Positions 1 through 11,471 of a stretch of DNA of 64,000 bases are shown piece by piece. Made by a program: the position numbers and the translations under genes. Each line of letters starts with the position of its first letter. The first letter of the stretch is position 1. The DNA is from Mesobacillus sp. S13 (lineage in GTDB: Bacteria; Bacillota; Bacilli; Bacillales; Cytobacillaceae), in the NCBI RefSeq assembly GCF_020422885.1, contig NZ_CP084622.1, positions 358,001-422,000 on the forward strand, written 5' to 3'. The notes under the pieces were generated by a model. The model had not been told where the DNA came from. It was given only the letters and a program-made list of their open reading frames with translations, and did no database searches.

Positions 1-1
1 C

Positions 2-1288
2 AAGGTTGATGGCTATCCAATTTTTGTTCAGGGCGGACTTCCTGGTGAAAAAGCAACCATCAAAGTGACCAAGGTGAACAAGGGGTACGGTTTTGGGCGC
101 ATGATGGAGATTCTTGAAAGAAGTGCGTTCCGGGTAGAGTGTCCGGCTGAAGATGCCCATAAATATGGTGGCTGCCAGTTGCAGCATATTAGCTATGAGG
201 GGCAGCTAAAGTATAAAGAAAACCAAGTGACGCAAGTGCTGACGCGGATCGGCAAGCTTGAGGATGTTGTGGTACATCCGATTTTGGGAATGGACAACCC
301 ATGGCATTACCGGAACAAAGCACAGGTGCCGGTTGGTGAGAAGGACGGGAAGCTGATTGCAGGCTTCTTCAAACCGCGCAGCCATGAAATTGTTGATACG
401 AATGAAAGCCTGTTGCATCTCCAAGAAATCAACGAGGCAATCAAGGCGGTGAAAGAAATCGCCAGCGAGCTGGGCATTCAGCCATATAATGAGGAAAACC
501 ATAAAGGTGTCCTTCGCCACATCATGGCCCGTTACGGAAGACAGACTGGTGAACTGATGGTGGTGATTGTGACCAGGACAAATGAGATTCCTCAGCAAAA
601 GAAGCTGGTGAATGAAATCGTCGCAAGGCTGCCTAAGGTAAAATCAATCGTCCATAACGTGAACTCGAAGAAAACAAATGTCATCATGGGAGACAAAACG
701 GAGGTTCTCTGGGGCAGCGAGGTCATTTATGACTATATCGGTGACATCAAGTTCGCGATTTCCGCCCGTTCTTTCTATCAGGTCAACCCTGAGCAGACAA
801 AGGTCCTCTACGACAAAGCACTTGAATATGCTGAACTTACAGGCGAAGAATCCGTGATTGATGCCTACTGCGGCATCGGCACGATTTCGTTATTTTTAGC
901 GCAAAAAGCAAAAAAGGTATTCGGTGTCGAAATCGTTCCCGAAGCCATCGAAGACGCAAAAAGAAACGCCGAATTGAACGGAATTGCGAACGCTGATTTC
1001 GCAGTCGGTGAAGCCGAAACAGTTATTCCGGCATGGTACGAAGAAGGCAACAGCGCCGACGTATTGGTCGTCGACCCGCCGCGAAAAGGCTGTGACGAGG
1101 CATTGCTGCAAACCATCATTGACATGAAACCGAAGAAGGTTGTGTATGTATCATGTAACCCGGCCACCTTAGCCAGGGACCTTCGAATTCTAGAGGATGG
1201 CGGGTACAAGACAGTAGAAGTACAGCCAGTTGATATGTTCCCCCAGACAACACACTGTGAAGCTGTCGCGAAAATCGTATTAGCATAA
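2..1288 (+). CDS. rlmCD: 23S rRNA (uracil-5-)-methyltransferase RlmCD, 5' end cut by window
   Basis: This enzyme methylates uridines of 23S rRNA at C5 using S-adenosylmethionine. The reading frame is open from base 2, so the gene begins before the window; the first visible residues fit the end of an N-terminal TRAM domain. The SAM-binding motif DAYCGIGT is encoded near 860 and the catalytic cysteine of VSCNP at 1154-1156. An iron-sulfur type segment (C..., then GGCQLQH) lies near 140-190; the residue before GGC is Tyr where many relatives have Cys, so the cluster ligands may be altered. The gene ends in a strong terminator. Its last 10 codons recur in decayed form at 18783-18842. Confidence 0.93.
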   Translation, partial: KVDGYPIFVQGGLPGEKATIKVTKVNKGYGFGRMMEILERSAFRVECPAEDAHKYGGCQLQHISYEGQLKYKENQVTQVLTRIGKLEDVVVHPILGMDNPWHYRNKAQVPVGEKDGKLIAGFFKPRSHEIVDTNESLLHLQEINEAIKAVKEIASELGIQPYNEENHKGVLRHIMARYGRQTGELMVVIVTRTNEIPQQKKLVNEIVARLPKVKSIVHNVNSKKTNVIMGDKTEVLWGSEVIYDYIGDIKFAISARSFYQVNPEQTKVLYDKALEYAELTGEESVIDAYCGIGTISLFLAQKAKKVFGVEIVPEAIEDAKRNAELNGIANADFAVGEAETVIPAWYEEGNSADVLVVDPPRKGCDEALLQTIIDMKPKKVVYVSCNPATLARDLRILEDGGYKTVEVQPVDMFPQTTHCEAVAKIVLA

Positions 1289-1295
1289 ATTTGTG

Positions 1296-1327
1296 AGCCT
1301 TATCCTTTGGTGGATAAGGCTCTTTTT
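1296..1327 (+). terminator. Intrinsic terminator of rlmCD
   Basis: A 10-bp stem (AGCCTTATCC at 1296-1305 with GGATAAGGCT at 1312-1321) is followed by a T-run. The same stem sequence type returns at 2324, 18851 and 50803. Confidence 0.9.
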
Positions 1328-1475
1328 GTGGTGATTATTTGACTGATTAAATGATAGACCTCTTCCCGAATGAGAGGAAGAACTGTCCCATGTTTCATGC
1401 TTAAAGCCATCCATTTATAATAACTCCCCAGTAGGAAATACTGTAAAAATAAATGGTAAAATGGGGGACAAAATC

Positions 1476-2279
1476 ATGCCGGAATTGCCAGAGATGGAAA
1501 CATATAAAACATTGCTGGGGTCATTGATAGGTGGGCAAAAAGTTTCGAATGTTGAGGTTGGGCGTGAAAAGTCTATTAACGTACCGGTTGACGGGTTTAC
1601 GAGACAAGTTTCAAATCAAGCTGTAAAAACAATTACTAGAAGGGCAAAATATTTAGTTTTTCAATTACAGGATGGCAAATGTTTATTGTTACACCTGATG
1701 CTTGGCGGTTGGATGTTTTTTGGCAAAGAGGAAGATAAACCAAACAGGACGATTCAAGTAAAGCTATCATTCGGCGAACAGCACTTATTTTTCATTGGAC
1801 TGCGATTAGGCTACCTGCATCTTTTATCACCTGAAGAGGTCCAGGAAGAGTTCAAAAAACTGGGGCCTGAAGTGCTAGATCCTGATTTCACATTAGATGC
1901 CTTTCATCAAATCATGCAAAAACGAAGAGGAACAATCAAAACAACATTAATCAATCAAGAAGTGCTAGCTGGAATAGGGAATGGGTATTCCGATGAAATT
2001 CTTTGGCATGCAGAGATTCGCCCTGATAAAAAAATCAATGATCTTGACGATCAACAACTATCACGGCTGTATCATTCAATTCAATTTATCCTTAGAAGAG
2101 GAATACAACAAGGAGGTTATATGGAAAACCCGCTATATAAAGGAGATGGCAAAACAGGGGGCTATCAATTTTATGTTTATGACAGAGAAGGTGAACCATG
2201 CTCTCGTTGCAATGCTTCCATTATAAAAAGTGAAATCTCTTCACGAAAAACTTACTTTTGTCCTAATTGCCAACAATAG
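1476..2279 (+). CDS. Fpg/Nei family DNA glycosylase (AP lyase)
   Basis: Base-excision repair enzyme that removes oxidised bases and cleaves the abasic site. The N-terminus MPELPEMET carries the catalytic Pro2 and Glu3 of the family, which fixes the start at 1476 rather than an upstream in-frame ATG at 1461; a GGGGG ribosome binding site sits just before it. A Lys in RRAKYLVF matches the conserved beta-hairpin lysine, GIGNGYSDEILW is the helix-two-turn-helix, and the C-terminus is a zinc finger with two CxxC pairs and the SSRKTYFCPNC signature. The usual LRM segment of Fpg reads LML here, so substrate preference may differ from MutM. Length of 267 residues is normal. Confidence 0.88.
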   Translation: MPELPEMETYKTLLGSLIGGQKVSNVEVGREKSINVPVDGFTRQVSNQAVKTITRRAKYLVFQLQDGKCLLLHLMLGGWMFFGKEEDKPNRTIQVKLSFGEQHLFFIGLRLGYLHLLSPEEVQEEFKKLGPEVLDPDFTLDAFHQIMQKRRGTIKTTLINQEVLAGIGNGYSDEILWHAEIRPDKKINDLDDQQLSRLYHSIQFILRRGIQQGGYMENPLYKGDGKTGGYQFYVYDREGEPCSRCNASIIKSEISSRKTYFCPNCQQ

Positions 2280-2321
2280 ATTAAATTTTGTAAATACACA
2301 TCGTGACTGCTGTGAAATTAG

Positions 2322-2353
2322 AGAGTCTTATCCCATAGCGGATAAGGCTCTTT
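2322..2353 (+). terminator. Intrinsic terminator after the Fpg/Nei gene
   Basis: Stem AGTCTTATCC (2324-2333) with GGATAAGGCT (2340-2349), then CTTTT. The segment ATTAGAGAGTCTTAT leading into it is identical to the one before the terminator at 18851, suggesting common descent. Confidence 0.85.
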
Positions 2354-2452
2354 TAGTTAGTCTGTTTTATTTCCATCTTTTGGTGTGTTATATTGGTGTG
2401 AGTCATTAGAAGCCCTGAAGGAAAGGGCTAACATAAATGGGAGTGAACTGAA

Positions 2453-3070
2453 TTGGATAGTATCATTTTTGATTTGGATGGAACCATTTGGGATCCGATA
2501 GACACTGTACTTAGTGCATGGAACGGCGTTATACGAAAAAGTAATCTTATAAATAGTGAATTAACCCGCATGGATTTTGAAGGTACGATGGGTTTACAGA
2601 TGAATGAAATAAGCAGGAAACTTTTTCCCACTTTAAATGATACAGAACGACAAAATCTAGTAAAAGAACTTTGCGAAGTAGAACAATCTCTCTTAGAAGA
2701 AAACGGAGGGGTTCTTTTTCACAATGTAGAGAATGTCCTGAAGGAGCTCTCTCAAAAATACAAACTATACATCGTCAGTAACTGCCAAGATGGGTACATA
2801 GAAGCTTTTTATAAGTCTCATAGACTTGAAAAGTATTTTTTAGACTTTGAAAACCCAGGTAGAACGGGTCTATCAAAAGGTGAGAATATTAACTTAGTTA
2901 TTGAAAGAAATAACTTATCAAGCCCAGTTTATGTGGGGGACACACAAGGAGACTTAGAAGCAGCCAGATTTGCTAAGATTCCCTTTATTTATGCTGAATA
3001 CGGATTTGGCCAAGTAAGTGAATATGATATGAAAATTAAAAGTTTTGAAGAACTTTTAAGAGTATTCTAG
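2453..3070 (+). CDS. HAD superfamily hydrolase, phosphoglycolate phosphatase-like
   Basis: Predicted small-molecule phosphatase. HAD motif I is FDLDGT near residues 5-10 (nucleophile Asp and acid Asp), motif II is VSN near residue 107, the motif III lysine lies in SKGENI, and motif IV is VGDTQGD near residue 162. An alpha-helical cap of the phosphoglycolate phosphatase type separates motifs I and II. The start is TTG at 2453, preceded by GGGAGTGA; no better start exists because the HAD motif begins at once. Substrate cannot be told from sequence. Confidence 0.85.
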   Translation: MDSIIFDLDGTIWDPIDTVLSAWNGVIRKSNLINSELTRMDFEGTMGLQMNEISRKLFPTLNDTERQNLVKELCEVEQSLLEENGGVLFHNVENVLKELSQKYKLYIVSNCQDGYIEAFYKSHRLEKYFLDFENPGRTGLSKGENINLVIERNNLSSPVYVGDTQGDLEAARFAKIPFIYAEYGFGQVSEYDMKIKSFEELLRVF

Positions 3071-3134
3071 TGGATGGTTAACGAATATTTGAAGTCAACA
3101 CTATTTAAATCCGTACATAAAGGAAGGGTAAAGT

Positions 3135-4061
3135 ATGAAGAGAATACCTTTTATTTTAATGATGGTTTTGCTGGTCATGGCTGCAGGCTGCTCACAGGCT
3201 GAAGTGAAGAATGATATGCCACCAGCAAACGAGGAAGAAAATCAAACTGTTGATCCTGACTTAGATAACAACAACGAAGAGGAAGCGCAACCGTCAGAAA
3301 CAGATGGTGCTTCAGATGAACAAGTCTCAGAGAATATGAATATCGACGAGTACCTGAATGCGCACTATAAAATTGATGGGACGCATTATGAAACGGACGT
3401 ATGGAAAAGTGACTCAGGAATGACGAACTATACAGTTAAATTGCTGCCAAATTCGGAAGAGTACAGTCATGAAATCAACGAAAAACTTCAGGATGGACAT
3501 ACGAAGAGTTATGAAGAAACTGAAGTGATGTTCAATAAGGCGAAACAGATCATGGATGAATTGCCTGAAGTTAAAAACAAGAGTCGCGTGGATTCAGTCA
3601 GTTGGGTCTCCTATGATGGTGAATTCAAAGTCGTCCTGATCCAGGATTTCGAAAACAGTGAACATCAGGCGGACGAGGAAGCGTTATCTAACTATACAAG
3701 TAATCAAATTGAGTATGCTCGGGTTTGGCTGCAACTAGCACCCAATCAGGAAATCGATGAATTGAATGTCCAGCACATTCCAGCTGGAGAGAAACTGAAT
3801 CCTGACGATGAAACAAGCGCAAGTTATCCGGAGGATGTCATCCAGTTGGGAGGTTCTCGGTTGGTGGATGGCTCCGTGACTTATAGTGGTAATGGAGACG
3901 GCACGATCAATGTGTACAATGTCCCTCTGCGCTGGGATGGTAAATACCCAGCTGGGAAAAAATTTTATAATGAGATCATTCAAAGTACAAAGCTCGTCCC
4001 TATCGATACTGGAGACGATCAGGAGGTCATACGGCTGATAAAATTGCTGAAGATTCATTAA
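3135..4061 (+). CDS. Predicted lipoprotein of unknown function
   Basis: A signal peptide with a hydrophobic core (ILMMVLLVMAAGC) ends in a lipobox, AAGC, so the protein should be lipid-anchored on the outer face of the membrane. A long acidic, low-complexity linker (Glu/Asp/Asn rich, about residues 30-70) follows and is probably disordered. The rest looks folded and soluble but I do not recognise the family. The ribosome binding site AAGGAAGGG at 3120-3128 is good. It stands alone between a phosphatase and the DUF429 gene, with no clear functional partner. Confidence 0.75.
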   Translation: MKRIPFILMMVLLVMAAGCSQAEVKNDMPPANEEENQTVDPDLDNNNEEEAQPSETDGASDEQVSENMNIDEYLNAHYKIDGTHYETDVWKSDSGMTNYTVKLLPNSEEYSHEINEKLQDGHTKSYEETEVMFNKAKQIMDELPEVKNKSRVDSVSWVSYDGEFKVVLIQDFENSEHQADEEALSNYTSNQIEYARVWLQLAPNQEIDELNVQHIPAGEKLNPDDETSASYPEDVIQLGGSRLVDGSVTYSGNGDGTINVYNVPLRWDGKYPAGKKFYNEIIQSTKLVPIDTGDDQEVIRLIKLLKIH

Positions 4062-4114
4062 GTTAAATCGCGAATTTGTTTTACAGCCTGTAATTATGGA
4101 AGTGAGGGTTTTAT

Positions 4115-4773
4115 ATGAGAGTAATCGGAATTGATTTATCAGGTCCAAAAAATCATAAGGATACCGTTCTCACTATTTTTAAACAAGAGGGAAATCACCT
4201 GCAATTGGTTAAGTGGGCAAATAACTTAAGCGATCAGAACATATTGAGAGAGATTTATGAACAAAGCCAATTAGATGAGGTAATAATCGGAATTGATGCA
4301 CCATTGTCTTATCAAGACGGTGGAGGAGATAGAGAAAGTGACCGGGAACTAAGAAAGTTTATTGTGAATTTAGGGATGAGATCGGGGTCAATCATGCCGC
4401 CAACCTTAAATAGAATGGTGTATTTAACATTAAGAGGAATAAAACTAAGTAGAGAAATAGAGAATCTAAACGCCGCGTATCCCATTTCTTTAGTGGAAGT
4501 ACATCCAGGGCCGTAATTGGGTCGAGACTGTCCAAACAAAATATTGAATATGTGTTGGCATACAAACAAGGACATTCAGCTAGAAGTTTTATTCGGAATT
4601 GGCTTATGGAGCAGGGACTTACTCAATTACCTATTGAAGTGGAAGTAGAAAGCCATTCGATCGATGCATGTGCTGCTGCGTTAGGTGCATGGCATTGGAA
4701 GGCTCCTTTGTATAATGCAAAATGGATCTACCGTGCTTGCCTTCCGCTGCATCCTTATGACTATTGCTGTTAA
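4115..4773 (+). pseudogene. DUF429 family protein (RNase H-like nuclease fold), frameshifted
   Basis: The first part (4115-4516) starts with IGIDLSGPK and contains IGIDAPLS and EVHPG, hallmarks of DUF429. It stops early at 4514-4516. A second frame runs to 4773 and restores the expected continuation: reading from base 4510 gives Ala-Val-Ile-Gly directly after HPG. The two halves are therefore one gene broken by loss of one G in the GGGCC run at 4508-4512. The joined product would be about 218 residues, ending in a Cys-Cys tail. It could be a real recent mutation, a sequencing error in a homopolymer, or less likely a programmed shift. DUF429 is a predicted nuclease; its role is unknown. Confidence 0.8.
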
Positions 4774-4940
4774 ATTCAGCGGCAGTTGGCCGTGAGTATT
4801 GGAAATACGTTGGGTTCAGTTGTTATTTCTGTAGTATTCATTGCGGTTACCTCAATTAATTCCATCTTTAGATTTCAACCATGGTAATAATGTAATGAGT
4901 AAATTTAGGCAAAACAAGATGGAATGGAGGAGGTCAGTAT

Positions 4941-5702
4941 ATGGATGCTTTATATATTGTTGAAAGAATTAATGATCTGTTCAATATAACGAATAAGAAA
5001 ATCTATTCAAGTGAATCGGGAATTACTTACCAGGCAGATCAAAGGATTAAGAAATTGGGATACTGTGTTAACCTAACACTTGAAACGATTGAGGAAGCAA
5101 GGATTCATGGTGTTGATATGATGGTGACACACCACGATGCCTGGGATGAAATATTTGGGTTGAAAGAGGCATGCGTAGAAAAACTAGCTGAATATGGCAT
5201 TAGTCACTACTATAATCATCTGCCACTTGATGACTGTAACTTTGGGACAAATGATAGTCTATTAGGAAAATTGAATTTAGAACCTGTTAAAAGAACCCAC
5301 GAATGGGAAGGGTTATATTTTGGAAGAATCGCAGAGTATGATGAAGAAATCGAATTTAATGACTTAGTAAAAAAGATGGAACATTTGCTTGAAGAACCAG
5401 TTAAATCTTGGAGGTTTAATGATAAAACGGTAAAGCGAGTGGGCTTGGTTTGTGGCAATGGAGCGCCAACAGCTTGCCTTAAGGAAGCTGTTGAAAATGA
5501 TTGTGATGTATACATTACAGGTGAATGTAATTTGTATACGATTCAATATGCTCAGTTTAAAGGGATGAATCTGATCATTGGCAGTCATACCTTCACAGAA
5601 TTCTTTGGAATTGAAAGTTTGGCAATGAAACTAAATGAGAATATAAAAGAACTTGAAGTAGTGAGACTTAATGAAGAGCATTATGAGACGAATATAAAAT
5701 AA
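4941..5702 (+). CDS. NIF3-like dinuclear metal center protein
   Basis: Member of the NIF3/YqfO family, often annotated as GTP cyclohydrolase 1 type 2 although the reaction is not settled. Metal-binding motifs are visible: VTHHDAW near residue 59-65, HLPLDD near residue 95, and the C-terminal GSHTFTEFF near residue 215 with the expected His and Glu. At 253 residues it is the short form lacking the central PII-like insert found in YqfO. A strong ribosome binding site GGAGGAGG precedes the ATG. No operon partner is adjacent. Confidence 0.82.
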   Translation: MDALYIVERINDLFNITNKKIYSSESGITYQADQRIKKLGYCVNLTLETIEEARIHGVDMMVTHHDAWDEIFGLKEACVEKLAEYGISHYYNHLPLDDCNFGTNDSLLGKLNLEPVKRTHEWEGLYFGRIAEYDEEIEFNDLVKKMEHLLEEPVKSWRFNDKTVKRVGLVCGNGAPTACLKEAVENDCDVYITGECNLYTIQYAQFKGMNLIIGSHTFTEFFGIESLAMKLNENIKELEVVRLNEEHYETNIK

Positions 5703-6037
5703 GTATATAAATGAGAGAACATGGAGTTCTTTTCTTATATTTCCGCTCACTAAAAAAGTAATGACTTACCAGACCTTATGTGTTGCTACTTCCCTGCGGC
5801 GTCCCTGAAGTGTGTAGCACAACCTATAACCAAGAAAGGCAATACCAATTGGGAGTTGTCTTTTTTTATGCCTTTTAAAGAACAAAAACAGTTTTACTCG
5901 TTCGGCGATTCATAACAATAATTCCAAGATTCTAAAGCTTGACCTCCTTCACAGCTTCTACCTCCATTTATGTTCTAAGACAAACGTGGATTTTCTCCTA
6001 CGTTTCCTGATAGTCCAATCCTCTGTAAAGAAATTCC
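5703..6037. other. Intergenic stretch without a gene
   Basis: I see no supported gene here. It holds a likely terminator at 5835-5867 and an imperfect stem (TGCTAC near 5792 with GTAGCA near 5814) of unknown role. Confidence 0.6.
5835..5867 (+). terminator. Probable intrinsic terminator
   Basis: AAAGGCAAT (5835-5843) pairs with GTTGTCTTT (5855-5863), with two G-U pairs, and runs into seven T. It may end transcription from the NIF3-like gene. Confidence 0.6.
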
Positions 6038-8454
<2,417 letters not shown>

Positions 8455-8464
8455 CAAGTAAATG

Positions 8465-8504
8465 AACCCTTCATTTCCCCTTTGGGGTAAAATGAGGGGT
8501 TTTC
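8465..8504 (+). terminator. Terminator after the collagen-like gene
   Basis: Long stem from AACCCTTCATTTCCCC (8465-8480) with GGGGTAAAATGAGGGGTT (8484-8501), followed by TTTT. Confidence 0.88.
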
Positions 8505-8557
8505 ATATTTCTATTAGGTTTAGATTAATCAGATTATGTTTTATAGAACTTGGTCGC

Positions 8558-8584
8558 ACTTTTGAGGGAATTTCCCATAAGATA
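8558..8584 (+). promoter_or_regulatory. Sigma-K-like promoter of the first glycosyltransferase
   Basis: AC at 8558-8559, a 16-base spacer, then CATAAGATA at 8576-8584: both parts and the spacing fit sigma-K promoters. The flank TTTCCCATAAGATAT matches the one in front of the collagen-like gene. Confidence 0.7.
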
Positions 8585-8615
8585 TCAAGATGAAATTAAA
8601 GATACGGGTGATTGA

Positions 8616-10319
8616 ATGATTCAAACGCTAAGATCAAATGAATTCAACAAACGTCTGGCACGTCTTCAAATGGCTGAAAAGCAATTGTTAAATCCACGAA
8701 GAAGAAAACGAAAAGACCAGCTCCATATTGTTTATGCAATGACCCATGTAGGAATTTGTGGCGGTGTAAAAGTAATATTTGAACATGCGAACAAATTACA
8801 AGAGGTTGGTGCTAAAGTAACGCTTGTTTCACATTATCAGAAGCCGTCATGGTTTCCGATTGAAGCGGAATATATCCAAGTACCCTTTGATCTTGACCTG
8901 GCAAAAGGAATCCCGGATTGTGATGTAATTGTAGCCACATACTGGGATCACATTCAGGCATGCATTGAAACAGGCATTGCACCTGTTGTTTATTTTGAAC
9001 AGGGCGATTTTCATTTATTTGACTATGATTCAATGAATTTAACATTAAAGAACTTTATCCAAAAACAATATAAAATTCCTTCTTTTGTATTCACTGTTTC
9101 GCACCAGGCAGCAGGATTGATTACAAAGATATATGGAAGAGAAGCACAGGTTTTCCCCAATGCAGTAGATGAAAGTGTGTTTTGTGTAAATGGAGATAAA
9201 GAGTTAGGAGAACGTCCATACTTATTGATGGTAGGAGGAGAAAGTGCAGCTTTTAAAGGTATTCCTGATATCATTGATGCATATGAAAAAGTAAAAGAAG
9301 ATTTTGAGATTGATTTGTATTGGATCACACCGGAAGAGCCCTCTGAAAAGTTAAGAAGCCGGGTCACGCGAGTATTTGTCAACCCAAGACAACAAAAGAT
9401 TGGCAGCCTCTACAGAGGTGCTGCTATATATATTTGTGGGTCAACATACGAGAATTTTCCACTGCCACCTCTTGAGGCAATGTCCTGTGGTTGTCCTGTT
9501 GTTACAACGAATAATACAGGTTCACTGGAATACGCTGTACATGGTCAGAACGCCTTAATTAGTAATATGAAGGATTCTGTCGATATGGCTGAAAAAATAA
9601 AAGAAGTGCTTACAGATGCAGGTCTAAAAGAGAGCTTAATAACCAATGGAATAGCTACTGCAAATCAATACAAATGGAACAACATCATTCAGAATATCCT
9701 TGTGTATTATAAAAACATTGCTGGGCACGGAGTTTTACCTGATTGCACCTTAGATGATTGGGATATAGCCATAAAAGAAAAAGATTGTTTATATAAGGAA
9801 GATTATATAAAGCTGAAAAAAATGCTCCTTGTAACGAATGCAGATATTGTAAAGGCTCCTGTTATTTATTCAATAGAAAAAGTTCCGCAAATAGCGAGGT
9901 GGGAAGTAGTCGCAATAAGGAAAAACTGCGATGAAGGAATTGTTGAGGAATGCTATTGTCCTGTGTGGCCATTAAAGAAGCTGCATTTGTATGATTTAAA
10001 AGGTTATCAATCCTTTCTGAAAAAACAATATGATAAGGCATTAGAAGAATTTACACAATTATATAATGGGGATACGTCAAAAGATAAAGCGGTTTGGGCA
10101 AAATGGATTGTATTAACATTAATCAGGCTGCAAAGAAAACAAGAAGCGAAAAGAATGTTAAAGCAATACATTAAAGAACATCCACACAACGCTGATTTTT
10201 ATAAATTAGGCATATTGGCAGGGGAAAAGGAACAGCAAGATCCGTTTTCGGTTGAGGCAATAAAACTATTAGGCGAAGCGACTGGTTCAGCAGAGTTTTT
10301 CTATAAAGTAGAACCGTAA
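8616..10319 (+). CDS. GT4-type glycosyltransferase with C-terminal TPR-like region
   Basis: Predicted sugar transferase with a GT-B fold. The N-terminal Rossmann part begins around residue 37 (HIVYAMTHVGICGGVKV). The C-terminal Rossmann half includes VFPNAVDESVF near 180-190, VGGESAAFKGI near 205, and the acceptor/donor segment ENFPLPPLEAMSCGCPVV near 280, which holds the E-x7-E type motif of GT4. About 200 further residues are helical and TPR-like (FLKKQYDKALEEF, MLKQYIKEHP), possibly docking a partner protein. It lies directly after the collagen-like gene with its own sigma-K-like promoter, so glycosylation of that protein is a reasonable inference. Confidence 0.82.
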   Translation: MIQTLRSNEFNKRLARLQMAEKQLLNPRRRKRKDQLHIVYAMTHVGICGGVKVIFEHANKLQEVGAKVTLVSHYQKPSWFPIEAEYIQVPFDLDLAKGIPDCDVIVATYWDHIQACIETGIAPVVYFEQGDFHLFDYDSMNLTLKNFIQKQYKIPSFVFTVSHQAAGLITKIYGREAQVFPNAVDESVFCVNGDKELGERPYLLMVGGESAAFKGIPDIIDAYEKVKEDFEIDLYWITPEEPSEKLRSRVTRVFVNPRQQKIGSLYRGAAIYICGSTYENFPLPPLEAMSCGCPVVTTNNTGSLEYAVHGQNALISNMKDSVDMAEKIKEVLTDAGLKESLITNGIATANQYKWNNIIQNILVYYKNIAGHGVLPDCTLDDWDIAIKEKDCLYKEDYIKLKKMLLVTNADIVKAPVIYSIEKVPQIARWEVVAIRKNCDEGIVEECYCPVWPLKKLHLYDLKGYQSFLKKQYDKALEEFTQLYNGDTSKDKAVWAKWIVLTLIRLQRKQEAKRMLKQYIKEHPHNADFYKLGILAGEKEQQDPFSVEAIKLLGEATGSAEFFYKVEP

Positions 10320-10323
10320 ATGA

Positions 10324-10352
10324 AATAACCCTCTATAATTTTAGAGGGTTAT
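10324..10352. terminator. Bidirectional terminator between convergent glycosyltransferases
   Basis: AATAACCCTCTA pairs with TAGAGGGTTATT around a short AT loop; it can serve both the gene ending at 10319 and the minus-strand gene ending at 10349. Confidence 0.8.
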
Positions 10353-11455
10353 TTATATCTATTCACACGGCGATCAATCGTATTTTGGCCTTTTATTATA
10401 CCTATAGCTCTTATGTTTTGCACAGGTTCGTTATAATTCGGATGAATGGATAGGGCTTTTATAAAATGTGAGAAGGCTTCATCATACTTTTTTAAAGCAA
10501 GGTAGGCTTCGCCGAGGTAATTTTCGAGAATATGATCTTTCTCTTCTGCTTTACAAAACATTTTTACGGAACGGTGATAATCCTTTTCTACAAGAGCTTT
10601 CATTCCTTCATAAAAATCCCTGTCAGATTGACTGTTGATCATAGGAATGGCATCCCTGAACATATAGATTGCATCGTCCAGCATTCCTCTTCTTGAAAGA
10701 GCAACACCTGCTATCAGTTTTGCGGTAAATAGCGCGTTCCCCTCGGCTGAATCCCAATCTGCTTCCGGGATCCACTTCAAGTCCTCATCTCTTAAATTCT
10801 TTCTTACATGCCTGGTCAATACTTCTGGATCTTTATTGTTCGTGACATTAGTTTGATGTCTTCTGTATAGGTATAAGGGTTCTGGGATATGATGGGATTT
10901 CCACTCACGGGCAATTTGCAGAACTAAATCTGTATCGGAACCGACCTTTACTTGTTCATCATGCAAAATTCCATTAATGGCTTCTCTTTTAAAGATGATA
11001 GTAGGATTATTAAAAGGCGTACCTATACTAAGGAAAAAAGGGTATATATCTTCGGGAAAAATATTGTTGGATTGCCAGTAGCCAAATGGCTTGCCCTTCT
11101 CAGTCATCAAAAGCATGTCACTGTGGACAAATCCGATGTCACTTGATTCCAACCCCTTTAGCATCCTTTCAAATCTATTGGGAAGGGATATGTCGTCAGA
11201 ATCATGGATCGTGATATATTCTCCTTTTGCCTGCTTTAGCCCCGCATTTTTTGCTCCTGCTACTCCTTTGTTCTCTTGCTTAAAGTAACGAATGCGTGGA
11301 TCCTTAAAAGATAGGATCACATCTTCACTGCGATCTGTGGACCCATCGTTGATAATGATCAATTCAAAGTCGGCTAACGTCTGGTTTAAAATACTCTGGA
11401 TCGCCTCGCCAATGAATTGTTCACTGTTATAAACAGCTAGCACTACACTTATCAT
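10349..11455 (-). CDS. GT2 family glycosyltransferase with TPR-like tail
   Basis: GT-A fold sugar transferase. The N-terminus MISVVLAVYNSEQFI and NDGSTD are typical of family 2, and DSDD near residue 88 is the metal-binding DxD-type motif. The C-terminal third is helical and TPR-like (ENYLGEAYLALKKYDEAFSHFIKAL). No membrane segment is seen, so it should act in the cytoplasm, here of the mother cell. It follows the GT-D gene by 16 bp on the same strand, so they are probably co-transcribed. Confidence 0.85.
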   Translation of the reverse strand: MISVVLAVYNSEQFIGEAIQSILNQTLADFELIIINDGSTDRSEDVILSFKDPRIRYFKQENKGVAGAKNAGLKQAKGEYITIHDSDDISLPNRFERMLKGLESSDIGFVHSDMLLMTEKGKPFGYWQSNNIFPEDIYPFFLSIGTPFNNPTIIFKREAINGILHDEQVKVGSDTDLVLQIAREWKSHHIPEPLYLYRRHQTNVTNNKDPEVLTRHVRKNLRDEDLKWIPEADWDSAEGNALFTAKLIAGVALSRRGMLDDAIYMFRDAIPMINSQSDRDFYEGMKALVEKDYHRSVKMFCKAEEKDHILENYLGEAYLALKKYDEAFSHFIKALSIHPNYNEPVQNIRAIGIIKGQNTIDRRVNRYK

Positions 11456-11471
11456 ATTATCTCCCTACTTT

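Noticed and set aside
206..1209. Minus-strand frames inside rlmCD
   Set aside because: Shadows of a well-supported gene on the other strand, without ribosome binding sites.
4792..4887. 31-codon hydrophobic frame starting with GTG after the DUF429 remnant
   Set aside because: No ribosome binding site, and it could be a decayed fragment; not enough support to call a gene.
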